This document shows, one piece after another, positions 1 through 8,362 of a DNA stretch of 64,000 bases (within the stretch, counting starts at the first letter, position 1; every line of letters starts with the position of its first letter). The stretch covers positions 124,001 to 188,000 of the forward strand of contig NZ_JAEMHM010000010.1 in NCBI RefSeq assembly GCF_016458275.1. The letters run 5' to 3'. Source of the stretch: Geomesophilobacter sediminis (GTDB taxonomy: Bacteria > Desulfobacterota > Desulfuromonadia > Geobacterales > Geobacteraceae). The notes under the pieces are model-generated. The model did no database searches. It was not told the DNA's origin and saw only the letters and a list, made by a program, of their open reading frames with translations. Position numbers and translations under genes: made by a program.

Positions 1-390
1 CACCCCCTGGAGCGCCGCGACGTACAGGAAGGTGCGCCGGTCCAGGAAGTTCTTCTCGACGTGGTCCGCGGTCCGGTACACCGAGAGCGGGTAGTTCCGC
101 CGGGGATCGTCCTGGCCGAACTGGTTGGGATCGATCCGCTCCCACCCCGAGGCGACGTAGAGAACGGTCCTCCCGTGATACCCCCGCTCCCGCCAGAAGC
201 GGTAGGCGGCTTCCGGCGTGGCGAGCCGGACGACGCTCGCCGGGGCGACACCTGCCGCGGCGGCGACACCGGATTTCCGGCAGGAGGCCCCGTAGCGGTC
301 CAGGCCGACGCAGACGCCGGCAGCGACGAGGCAGATCAAGAGCCCCAGGCCGACCAGGCGCGCGTTGGAAACCGGGGCGGGATCGCTCAC
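1..390 (-). CDS. Membrane-anchored hypothetical protein (partial)
   Basis: I translated this frame by hand: it opens with GTG at 390 and stays open for 130 codons to the left edge, so the C-terminus is missing. The N-terminus is short and polar, followed by one hydrophobic segment at about residues 12-29 (LVGLGLLICLVAAGVCVGLD), which suggests a single membrane anchor with the rest outside the cytoplasm. The remaining residues contain no motif I recognise. The GTG start overlaps the stop codon of the upstream lipoprotein gene (GTGA), so the two are probably translationally coupled. It is the last visible member of the cytochrome/ResBC run and may act with it, but that is inference from position only. 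Confidence 0.65.
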   Translation of the reverse strand, partial: MSDPAPVSNARLVGLGLLICLVAAGVCVGLDRYGASCRKSGVAAAAGVAPASVVRLATPEAAYRFWRERGYHGRTVLYVASGWERIDPNQFGQDDPRRNYPLSVYRTADHVEKNFLDRRTFLYVAALQGV

Positions 391-1004
391 TGATTCACCT
401 TGCGGTGACCGGGCGGCAGCGGGATCTCCGGCTTCGTACCCTCATGGGCCGGCTTGATCACCCGCGGGGCGGCCTTCTCCTCTTTGTCATTGGGGGCATA
501 GGCGACCGAGTCGGTGATCACCCAGCGCGGTCCGGTCTTTTTCAGGGTGAAGGTCATCTCGTAGACAAAATCCTTCTCCTTGCCGGTTTCCTTGCCGGTC
601 TTGATGTCGGTATAGGCGAAGTCCCAGAGCTCGCGGGTCCGCACCACGAAGGTATCCGGCTGCACCCGCTTCACGCTGGTGAAGTCGATCTTCTTCATCT
701 CGGAGAGCATGCGGACCTGCCCCTCCCCGATCGCCGCCATGTGAAAGTACGCCTTCTCGGCCTGGTCCTGGGTGGCGACCTCGACCAGCCGGCTCATGTT
801 GAGGATCCGGTATCCCTCGGCCACCAGCTGATCGTAGCGGATGACCACCTGGCGCACCTGCTCCTCGTCGGTCCCGGCGGGGGTGTAGGCCTGGTACTTC
901 CCTGGCACCGCGGGGGGCGGAGCCGACAGCCGGTTCTCCTTTTTCGTGTCGTTGCACCCCGGCAAGAGCAGCAAAAGCAGAGCTGCGGCGGCAAACCTTC
1001 TCAT
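387..1004 (-). CDS. Lipoprotein of the cytochrome/ResBC cluster
   Basis: A 205-residue protein with a lipoprotein signal: Arg-Arg, a leucine-rich stretch, then the lipobox LPGC with Cys17. The mature part is polar and mixed alpha/beta. Its middle (for example 'FVVRTRELWDFAYTD' and 'YEMTFTLKKTGPRWVITD') reads like the small IMS/NTF2-like folds seen in many periplasmic lipoproteins, but I cannot name a family with confidence. The ATG overlaps the ccsB stop codon (ATGA), and the next gene downstream overlaps its own stop, so it sits inside a tightly coupled operon with ccsB and resB. A role in cytochrome maturation or assembly at the outer face of the membrane is possible but unproven. Confidence 0.8.
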   Translation of the reverse strand: MRRFAAAALLLLLLPGCNDTKKENRLSAPPPAVPGKYQAYTPAGTDEEQVRQVVIRYDQLVAEGYRILNMSRLVEVATQDQAEKAYFHMAAIGEGQVRMLSEMKKIDFTSVKRVQPDTFVVRTRELWDFAYTDIKTGKETGKEKDFVYEMTFTLKKTGPRWVITDSVAYAPNDKEEKAAPRVIKPAHEGTKPEIPLPPGHRKVNQ

Positions 1005-1831
1005 TTGAAATACTCCGCGTGGATGGAGGATTCGAACAGGGGAGTCAAAAACAGCGATACCAGCGTGAGGGCGAAGCAGACCACGTAAAGCCAGGCGGCG
1101 CCGTCCCCTTTCCAGCCGAAGAAACGGCGCAGGTGCAGGTACATCCCGAAGACCCCCCAGGTTACCAGCGACCAGGTCTGGACCGGGTCCCAGTTCCAGA
1201 AGCTCCCCCAGGACTGGTAGGCCCAGATCGAGCCGGCGAGCATCCCGATGGCCCAGAAGGTGAAGCCGAAGCCGGCAAAGCGGTAGGCGTAGATGTCGAT
1301 CCCGGCGAGATCGGGGAGCCGGCGGGACAGCCGCTGCAACCGGCCGCGCCGGATCAGGAGGTAGAAGGTGGAGAAGGCGAAGGCGATGATGATGGCGGAA
1401 AAGGCGATCTTGTAGAAGATGATGTGCAAAACCAGCCAGACGCTGCGGAAGGTCGGCGGGAGGGTCTTCATCTCCGGGTTCAGGAACAGGCCGAGCGCCA
1501 CCAGGATGAAGGTCGCCGGCAGGACCGCGATCCCGACCCCTTTGAGTCGCGGGTAGGGGATGGTGAAAAGGAGAAAGGCGGCCAAAAGCACCCAGGCGTT
1601 GGAGGAGAGGACCTCGAAGCGGTCGATGTAGGGGCCGTGCCCCACCATCCGCCACCAGATCAGGATCCCGATCCCGTGCAGGATCAGTCCGGGTATCGCC
1701 AGCCGCAGCCCGATCCGGGAAAGCTTCTCCCGCTCGAAGAGCTGCCCGTAGATGAACAACACCGTCGCAACGACATAGACGACCACGGCACCCCAGTGGA
1801 TGCCGGTAACCAGCGCAAACGAACCCTTCAT
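1001..1831 (-). CDS. ccsB: Cytochrome c biogenesis protein CcsB/ResC
   Basis: A 276-residue polytopic membrane protein of the CcsA/CcsB/ResC (System II) family, the heme-handling half of the cytochrome c synthetase. It carries the hallmark tryptophan-rich WWD-type segment ('GSFWNWDPVQTWSLVTW') between hydrophobic helices. Conserved histidines that ligate heme are expected in the flanking loops. I start it at ATG 1831, which overlaps the resB stop by one base (TGATG), rather than at the TTG three bases upstream. Coupled to resB upstream and the lipoprotein downstream. Together with ResB it should export heme and attach it to CXXCH cysteines of secreted cytochromes, two of which are encoded just upstream. 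Confidence 0.93.
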   Translation of the reverse strand: MKGSFALVTGIHWGAVVVYVVATVLFIYGQLFEREKLSRIGLRLAIPGLILHGIGILIWWRMVGHGPYIDRFEVLSSNAWVLLAAFLLFTIPYPRLKGVGIAVLPATFILVALGLFLNPEMKTLPPTFRSVWLVLHIIFYKIAFSAIIIAFAFSTFYLLIRRGRLQRLSRRLPDLAGIDIYAYRFAGFGFTFWAIGMLAGSIWAYQSWGSFWNWDPVQTWSLVTWGVFGMYLHLRRFFGWKGDGAAWLYVVCFALTLVSLFLTPLFESSIHAEYFK

Positions 1832-3129
1832 CAAGCTTCCTTTTTCCGGCCGTCCCCGGCCAATGCCTCGAATTCCTCACGGTAAAGCGGCGCGAAGCGC
1901 CGTACGAAAAAACGGACCAGGGTCCGGTCCCGCTCCTCACGGACCAGGACCTCCCGCGGGATCAGGCAGTAGGAGCTCAAGACCCCAACCAGGATGATGG
2001 CGAAGCCGGCGAAGATCCCGGCTGTGCCGCGGCTGCCGTCCAGGAGGATCTCCCCCCACCACTGCACCGAGGTCAGCTTCACGCTCACCGGACCGAATTC
2101 CTTGCGCTCCCCCGGGTTGATCTCCGCCTCGCCCAAAAACCGCTTCCCCTTGATCAGACGCAGGGTCAAAAGCGGCGCGCGGGCCTCCATCGTCCCCTTT
2201 TCGCGGTCCGGGACGAACTTCCCCTTCACGATCAGGTCGGTACCCGGGACCGGGAGTTCGGCGTAACCGGGGCTTTTGCGGCTGGCCGGGTAATGGATCA
2301 TCAGCTGCATCTTCCGGTAATCCCCCGGCAGGGCGATATCCAGATTGAAGGCGAGCCCGTACGGGTTTCCCTGGTAGACCAGGAACCTGCCGAAACTGGA
2401 CTTGTCGGAAAGCCCCACCGCTACCCGCTGCGGGAGGTCGCCAGGGCGTTCCGTGAAGTAGAGTTCGGAGCTCAGGGACTGCAGCTTGTCGTTGCCGTAG
2501 AACCGGGGTTCGACCCGGGTCAGGGTCACCGACTCCGGCAGGCGCGGCTGCACCGGGAAAAGTCCCTGCTTTACCGCCACGTTATCCGGGGTGAGCCGGG
2601 TGACCTCGTCGCCGACCAGTCGGACCAGGACCCGGTGCTGGGTAACCACGTAGACCAGCGAGAAAAGAACGGCGATCACCAGCCCCAGGTGCAGGAGGAA
2701 GCCCCCCCAGTAGCCTAAACCGTGTTTGACGTAGCGCTGGACCGGTCCCGAGGTCGGGAACTCGTTGTAGCCGGCCTCGGCCAGCCGCGCCGGGAGCCCC
2801 GGCCCGTCGGCCACCTCACGCCACTCCCCGTCGGTGCCCGGTTCCCGCCGGGTGAGCGCCCGGACCGCGCCGAACTGCTCGATGGTGGAAAAAAGCAGCG
2901 ACACGGCAAAGACCAGGACCAGGGCAGCAAACCACGGGGTGGTGACGACGTGGTCCAGCCCCAGCTGGCCCAGAAACCCGAGCGGCTCGGGAAGCGACGT
3001 CACCCAGGCGGGGATCTTGCCGTCGTCGCCGCGCTGCGGGATGAAGATGGCGATCAGAAGCGCCGCGGTGATCGCCAGAAACAGCGCGATGACCGTCGTG
3101 CGGGCGGTCAGGAATTTTACCGGCCTCAT
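1831..3129 (-). CDS. resB: Cytochrome c biogenesis protein ResB
   Basis: A 432-residue ResB-family protein: three N-terminal hydrophobic helices (about residues 12-30, 65-85 and 140-165), a large periplasmic beta-rich domain, and a last helix near residue 375 ('GIFAGFAIILVGVLSSYCLI') followed by a basic cytoplasmic tail. ResB partners ResC/CcsB in System II, where it binds apocytochrome and keeps its cysteines ready for thioether bonding at the outer side of the inner membrane. The gene directly follows the 13-heme cytochrome gene on the same strand (140 bp gap with a strong hairpin) and overlaps ccsB by one base. The position argues for a role dedicated to the neighbouring cytochromes. Confidence 0.92.
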   Translation of the reverse strand: MRPVKFLTARTTVIALFLAITAALLIAIFIPQRGDDGKIPAWVTSLPEPLGFLGQLGLDHVVTTPWFAALVLVFAVSLLFSTIEQFGAVRALTRREPGTDGEWREVADGPGLPARLAEAGYNEFPTSGPVQRYVKHGLGYWGGFLLHLGLVIAVLFSLVYVVTQHRVLVRLVGDEVTRLTPDNVAVKQGLFPVQPRLPESVTLTRVEPRFYGNDKLQSLSSELYFTERPGDLPQRVAVGLSDKSSFGRFLVYQGNPYGLAFNLDIALPGDYRKMQLMIHYPASRKSPGYAELPVPGTDLIVKGKFVPDREKGTMEARAPLLTLRLIKGKRFLGEAEINPGERKEFGPVSVKLTSVQWWGEILLDGSRGTAGIFAGFAIILVGVLSSYCLIPREVLVREERDRTLVRFFVRRFAPLYREEFEALAGDGRKKEA

Positions 3130-3213
3130 GGCTACCTCTCCGAAAGTGCCGATAAAATACCAGATTTGTCCGATTTGCGCCAGATAAAATGGGGTTTTGC
3201 GCCGGTGGCCAAG

Positions 3214-3246
3214 CTGAAAGAGCCGGGGGGTACCCGGCTCTTTCAG
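3214..3246 (-). terminator. Strong hairpin after the 13-heme cytochrome gene
   Basis: A perfect 14-bp inverted repeat (CTGAAAGAGCCGGG at 3214-3227 and its complement at 3233-3246) with a 5-nt loop, 24 bp past the cytochrome stop codon. There is no long U tract after it on the minus strand, so it may attenuate read-through into resB or stabilise the upstream mRNA rather than fully terminate. Confidence 0.6.
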
Positions 3247-3269
3247 GTGTTGCTATGCAGGACCTGCGG

Positions 3270-6200
3270 TTACCAGGCTTCGCCGCCGGAGGCGCCGCCG
3301 CTGTGCTCGGAGCAGGAGCTGCCGAAGTTGCCGCTGTAGCTCGCCCCCTTGACGGTGACTCCCGTTTTACCCCACGCCTTGAAGAGCGGCGTGCTGGAGC
3401 TGGTCCCGGAAGCGCGGTAGCGGGCCGGGGCGTTGGTGGTCTGCAGCAGGCGGGAGATCTTTCCGCCGTGCGGCACGCGGATGTGGCAGTTGGCGCACTG
3501 GGCCGGGCCGGAGGTGTTGCTGTGCTGCTCCGGGAAGCTCGCGGCCACGCTGTGGAAGCTGTTGGTACCGCTGATGGTGTGGCAGTTGAGGCAGAAGAGG
3601 CCGTCGTTGGTGCCGCTTCCGGTGGTCAGGGTACCCACCGAGCGCAGGGTACCGCCGGTGCTGGTTCCGTTGTAGGACGCCAGGGTGTAGGGCCAGGCCT
3701 TGTTGGTACCGGTCAGCATCCACTTGATCGAGGAGCCGTGCGGACCTTTGCCGCCGGTGCTGGAGGTGGCGTGGCAGTCGGAGCAGGACATCACCTGGCT
3801 GCCGACGTTCTGCCAGGCGGCCTGCATCTTGGCGGTGGTCAGGGCCCGCGGGGCCGTGGAACCCACCTGGTTGTTCAAAGCCACCACCACCGGGTGCGCC
3901 GAGCCGTTGTTCGGGTTGAACTCGAGCGCGAGGTTGGTGAGGGCACCGGCGTTGGTGTAGCTTGCGTTGTTTACGTCCGGGGTGGTCCCGGTTCCGACGG
4001 CGGCGTGGCACTTGAAGCAGATCTGCCATTCGCCGGTGGCGCCGTTGGAGGGGATGCTCGCCGAGGCGGTAGCCCCGCCCCAGGAGGTGGTGCTCCAGGT
4101 CATGCTGCGGCCGGTGGAGTTGGAGAGGTTGCCGGCGATGACGCCCGAGGCGTAGGTCTGGGAACCGGAACGGAGCGAGTGCATGCTGTCAGTCGCGTTG
4201 TTCTCGTCACCGTGGCAGTCGAAGCACTTCGCGGTGACGTGCTTGTTGGTGAGGGCGAACTGGCCGCTGATGTCCTTGGTCGACTTGTTCGGGTCGGTCG
4301 AGGCGGCGTTGTGGCAGTTGAAGCAGTAGGCGTTCGGGTTGGTCACGTCGAAAGCGGAATCCTGCAGCATGTGGGTCCTGCCGGAGGCGTGGCCGTTGTA
4401 CTTCGGATTGGTGGTGCTCCCGTCGGTCCCCTTGGAGTTGCCGTGGCAGTTGAAGCACTGCATGTACACCTGGTGCGCCCCGCCGGAGGCCGGCCAGTAC
4501 TGGTTTACGTTGGTCGGAGCGGTGAAGTCGTTGCTGGCGGTAAACGGTGCCAGGGCGATGTTCCCGAGCCGGGTGGCGCCGTCGGCGTCGTGGCAGGAGA
4601 GGCAGACGCCGGCGGTGGCCGGAGCCGTCGCGGCGGTGCCGTCATAGACGACCTTGGCGCCGGTGTCGGCGTTGGCCAGGGCAACGCTCACCCCGTCGCT
4701 GTAGCTCCGGTGCGACGAGGAATCGTGGCAGACGGTGCAGGTCTTGGAGCTGATGTCGGCAAAGGTGCCGTGTCCGGACATGTTGGTGAAGAAGTCGCCG
4801 CCGTTGCCCACGATCTGGCGCCGGTAGCCGTTATTCCCCTGCGCGGTGGCGTGGCAGGTCTTGCAGGAGGGGATGAACCCTTCATTGTGGGCGTGGCAGG
4901 TGGTGCAGTCGACGGTGCCGTTGTGGTCAGCGCCGGCGTTGTTGAATTTGTGATGCGCGGTCCGGGCGTGGCAGGCCTCGCAGACGTTGGTCGAGGTGGC
5001 GTGCTGCCCGTCGTTGCCCATGGTGGTGGCCGGGTTGTTGTAGACGATGGTCACGCTGCTCGCGCCGTTGGAGCTCCAGTTTTCCAGGGACGGAGTCTGG
5101 ATCGAGGTGGCCACGAGTTTTGCGTTGCTGGTCTGGTTGTTGTGGCAGGTGGAGCAGGTGAAGGCCCCGTACTTGCCGCCGTCGATCCCCCACCCCTGGG
5201 CCCACTTGGCGGAGAAGGTGTTCTGGCTGTTGTGGATCAGCGCGTTCGCCCGGGTCGGTTGGGTGAGGGCGACCTGCGGGTTGCCGATGACGCCGTCGGC
5301 GTCGCTGAAGTTGACCTGGAAGTAGTAGAGCTTGCCGGCACCGTCGGCGCCGCCGGCCAGGTTGTTGAAGTTGGCGGTGTAGACCCCGTTGGCCTTGGTG
5401 GCGGTCACCGTGCCGAGTTCGTAGCCGGAGGTGGCGCCGTAGGATACGGTGCAGCTGCCGTCGTTGTCACCGTCGCCGGAGTAGGCAATGACCATGGCGA
5501 TCGAGGTGTCGGTGATTCTGGTGAAGGAGACGGCGCCGGCGATGGTCTTGCCGGTGAGGGCGATGGTAAAGGAGCCGCCGGTGATCTTGCCGCCGTCCGG
5601 GTTCACCAGGGTGACGGTCTGGGCGCCCAGGGCCGCGTTCGGATCGATGGTGACGTTGGCGGTCAGCTGGGTGGCGCTCACGTAGGTTGCCGAGTTCATG
5701 GTCACCCCGGTCCCGTTGAACTGGATGGTGACCCCCGGCTGGAGGTTGCCGCCGGTGATGGTTACGTCGGCGGTGTCCCCCTGGCGCAGGGTGGCCGGGG
5801 AAAGGCCGGTCAGGCTCGGACCGCCGTTGATGCTGAGGACTCCGGTCCCGGTGCCGGTGCTGGTTCCGACCGTGACGGTGATGTCGCGGTTGCCCAAGGT
5901 GGCGGCAGGATCGGCGGTCATGCTGATGGTTATGTGGTTGGCATCGACGATGGTCGGGGTGCCGAGGCTGATTCCGGTACCGGAAACCGCGACGCTGGCG
6001 CCGGCGGCAAAGCCCTGGCCGGTGATGGTGACGGTCTGCGTCGCCCCTTGGGCCAGGGCGGGCGCGGCGGAGAAGACCCCGACCGGGCTGACGGTGAAGA
6101 CGCTGCTCACCGAGCGGGTGCCGCCGTCCGGGTTGGTGATGGTGACCGAACTCGCCCCGGCGGTGGCGTTGGAGGCGATGTTGATGTTTGCGGTCAGCTG

Positions 6201-8282
6201 GGTGGAGCTCTGGTAGGTGGTGCTGTTGACGGTGATGCCGGAATTGCTGAAGCTCGCCACCGCCCCGCTCTGGAAGTTGGTGCCGGTCAGGACGACGTTG
6301 AGGCCGCTGATCCCGGTGTAGCCGTTATTGGGCGCCGCGGTGAGGGTGCTCCCCGGACGCGAGGTGAAGGTGATGGTGGTCGTCGCGGTCTGGGTATCGG
6401 GGTTGGTGACGGTGAGGGTCGCGGTACCGGTTGCCGAAGTGCTGACGTTGACCGCGACGTTGAGGGTCGTGGCGTTGACGTAGGTAGTGGTGACCGAAGT
6501 CACGTAGCTGCCGGAGAAGCTGACCGTAGAACCGCTGACGAAGTTGGTGCCGGTGATGGTGAAGGTCTCGCCCGTCGCCCCCTGGCCCAGCGTTGTCTGG
6601 GTAAGGGAGGTGATGGTCGGCGTCACCGCCGGGTCCACCGCGGTGAAGAGGTTGCTGGCGCTCACCCCTACCCCGGCATCCGGGTTGGTAACCTGGATCT
6701 TCCTCCCCCCAAGCGTTGCGTTCGAGGCAACGGTGACGTTGGCGGTGAGGCTCGTGGAGCTCACGAAGGTGGTGGAGTTGACGGTGACTCCGGCGTCATT
6801 GAAATAGGCGACCGCCCCGGAGGCGAAGTTGGTACCGGTCACGGTGACGTTGCCGGTCCAGCCCAATTTTCCGTTTACCGGCGATGCTGCCGTCACCGTC
6901 GGCGCCGCGGTTACCGTGAACCCGCTGAGCTTGGTGCCTGCCGAGGTGTCCGGATTGGTGATGGTTACGTCGCGAACCCCGGTCGCTGCCGAACTTGCCA
7001 CCGTCACGTTCGCGGTGATGGTAGTGGCGTTGACGACGTTGGTGCTGCTTACCGTGACCCCGGTGCCGCTGAAAGAAACCGTTGCTCCGCTCTGGTAGTT
7101 GGAGCCGGTAATGGTGATGGTCTGGGTCCCCCCCTGTCCGCCGGTGGCGGGGCTGATGGTGCTGATGGTCGGCCCGTTGGGGTTGATGACCGAGAAGAGG
7201 TTCGCCCCGGTCGCCACGCCGTTGGCGCCGGTGACGGTGACGGTGCGGTAGCCGTAGGCGGCGGCCGCATCGATGCTGATGTTGGCGGTCGCCTGGGTGG
7301 CGCTCACGTAGGTGATGTTGTTGACCGTGATCCCGGCCCCGAAGTTGGCGGTGAGGGTGCCCGAGGAGAGGTTGGTCCCGGTCAGATTGACGCTAAGGTT
7401 GCTGGTCCCGGGCGCCGCGCTGGCCGGTGCCGCTGCCGTCAGGGTCGGAGCGGACTTGAGGCTCATCGCCGACATCGAGCGCAGGGCGGTGTTGCTGCTG
7501 TTGACCGTGTGCTGGGAAGTCGTGGTGCCTGCGGTCGAATCCGAACCGATCGTGGTGCTCACGGCGTACTGGCTCCCCGAGCTGTTGGAGCCGGAGGCGG
7601 TGAAGGTGGAAGCCCAGTTGGTGGCCCAGGTGCCGACGGTCCGCGCGGTGGTGCTGCCGGTCCTGGTGAGGTTCACCACTTCGACCGCCTGGTCCCCGCT
7701 GCCGATGGTGAGCGCGGTGGCAAACGGGCCGATGGCCGAGGACGACGTTGCGCCGCCGTTGTAGTTCTGCGAGTTGGTAATCGGAGAGGCGGACTGGTCC
7801 ACGCCGGTATAGACCGCCGCCATCACGTGGTTGTAGGCGGAGGTGCCGCCGGTGACGGTGGCGATCAGCGTGGTACCGGTCGCCGCGGCGATGTTGGCGT
7901 CGTTGAGATAGAAGAGATAGGTGTGCTGCTGCGCGCTGGTCGTCCCGTCGCCGACGGCCTGGGTCAAGGACTTGCCGCCGTAGGTGACCGTGCAGGTCTG
8001 GGTTGCGGCGGCGGTGATGGTCGAAGAAACGGCAACCACCAGCATCCGGTTGCTGTTTGCCGCCGGGGTGATGGCGTAGGTGTACCCGCCGGCGACCGGG
8101 AACGACGTCCCGCCGTAGACGGTCGACCACCCCTGGGTGGCGACCGGCGTCGCGTCACCCTGTCCGGGGTGGTAGAGCCCCTGGTACATGAAGATGCTGG
8201 TCAGCAGGGTACAGACCAGAATCAGGGTGACTTTGGCCTGCCACCCCATCCCCTTGATTTTGCTTCTGATTGCTTTTCCCAT
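3270..8282 (-). CDS. Giant IPT/TIG-repeat 13-heme c-type cytochrome
   Basis: A 1670-residue exported protein. After a basic N-terminus and one hydrophobic signal/anchor (about residues 16-35) comes a jelly-roll-like domain (about 45-280), then about seven IPT/TIG Ig-like repeats (about 285-960, each opening like 'PTISTISPATGGQGG'), a short linking domain, and a heme-rich C-terminal third. I count 13 CXXCH motifs between roughly residues 1042 and 1595 (CSTCH, CEACH, CTTCH, CKTCH, CTVCH, CLSCH, CFNCH twice, CFDCH, CFKCH, CSDCH, CLNCH, CANCH). The layout suggests an outer-surface electron-transfer protein held or spaced by adhesin-like Ig domains. It follows the 23-heme cytochrome gene and precedes resB on the same strand. 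The electron partner is unknown. Confidence 0.9.
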   Translation of the reverse strand: MGKAIRSKIKGMGWQAKVTLILVCTLLTSIFMYQGLYHPGQGDATPVATQGWSTVYGGTSFPVAGGYTYAITPAANSNRMLVVAVSSTITAAATQTCTVTYGGKSLTQAVGDGTTSAQQHTYLFYLNDANIAAATGTTLIATVTGGTSAYNHVMAAVYTGVDQSASPITNSQNYNGGATSSSAIGPFATALTIGSGDQAVEVVNLTRTGSTTARTVGTWATNWASTFTASGSNSSGSQYAVSTTIGSDSTAGTTTSQHTVNSSNTALRSMSAMSLKSAPTLTAAAPASAAPGTSNLSVNLTGTNLSSGTLTANFGAGITVNNITYVSATQATANISIDAAAAYGYRTVTVTGANGVATGANLFSVINPNGPTISTISPATGGQGGTQTITITGSNYQSGATVSFSGTGVTVSSTNVVNATTITANVTVASSAATGVRDVTITNPDTSAGTKLSGFTVTAAPTVTAASPVNGKLGWTGNVTVTGTNFASGAVAYFNDAGVTVNSTTFVSSTSLTANVTVASNATLGGRKIQVTNPDAGVGVSASNLFTAVDPAVTPTITSLTQTTLGQGATGETFTITGTNFVSGSTVSFSGSYVTSVTTTYVNATTLNVAVNVSTSATGTATLTVTNPDTQTATTTITFTSRPGSTLTAAPNNGYTGISGLNVVLTGTNFQSGAVASFSNSGITVNSTTYQSSTQLTANINIASNATAGASSVTITNPDGGTRSVSSVFTVSPVGVFSAAPALAQGATQTVTITGQGFAAGASVAVSGTGISLGTPTIVDANHITISMTADPAATLGNRDITVTVGTSTGTGTGVLSINGGPSLTGLSPATLRQGDTADVTITGGNLQPGVTIQFNGTGVTMNSATYVSATQLTANVTIDPNAALGAQTVTLVNPDGGKITGGSFTIALTGKTIAGAVSFTRITDTSIAMVIAYSGDGDNDGSCTVSYGATSGYELGTVTATKANGVYTANFNNLAGGADGAGKLYYFQVNFSDADGVIGNPQVALTQPTRANALIHNSQNTFSAKWAQGWGIDGGKYGAFTCSTCHNNQTSNAKLVATSIQTPSLENWSSNGASSVTIVYNNPATTMGNDGQHATSTNVCEACHARTAHHKFNNAGADHNGTVDCTTCHAHNEGFIPSCKTCHATAQGNNGYRRQIVGNGGDFFTNMSGHGTFADISSKTCTVCHDSSSHRSYSDGVSVALANADTGAKVVYDGTAATAPATAGVCLSCHDADGATRLGNIALAPFTASNDFTAPTNVNQYWPASGGAHQVYMQCFNCHGNSKGTDGSTTNPKYNGHASGRTHMLQDSAFDVTNPNAYCFNCHNAASTDPNKSTKDISGQFALTNKHVTAKCFDCHGDENNATDSMHSLRSGSQTYASGVIAGNLSNSTGRSMTWSTTSWGGATASASIPSNGATGEWQICFKCHAAVGTGTTPDVNNASYTNAGALTNLALEFNPNNGSAHPVVVALNNQVGSTAPRALTTAKMQAAWQNVGSQVMSCSDCHATSSTGGKGPHGSSIKWMLTGTNKAWPYTLASYNGTSTGGTLRSVGTLTTGSGTNDGLFCLNCHTISGTNSFHSVAASFPEQHSNTSGPAQCANCHIRVPHGGKISRLLQTTNAPARYRASGTSSSTPLFKAWGKTGVTVKGASYSGNFGSSCSEHSGGASGGEAW

Positions 8283-8332
8283 AATTCTCTGCCCTCTTGT
8301 ATGTCAGCGGTGAATTTTGATCGTATCGGGTG

Positions 8333-8356
8333 GCCGGCCGGGGTTACCCGGCCGGC
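8333..8356 (-). terminator. GC-rich hairpin between the two cytochrome genes
   Basis: Ten-base perfect arms (GCCGGCCGGG at 8333-8342 and CCCGGCCGGC at 8347-8356) with a 4-nt loop, starting 7 bp past the stop of the 23-heme gene. No U tract follows, so it could be an attenuator or mRNA-end stabiliser that sets different expression for the two cytochromes. Confidence 0.5.
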
Positions 8357-8362
8357 TCCATC

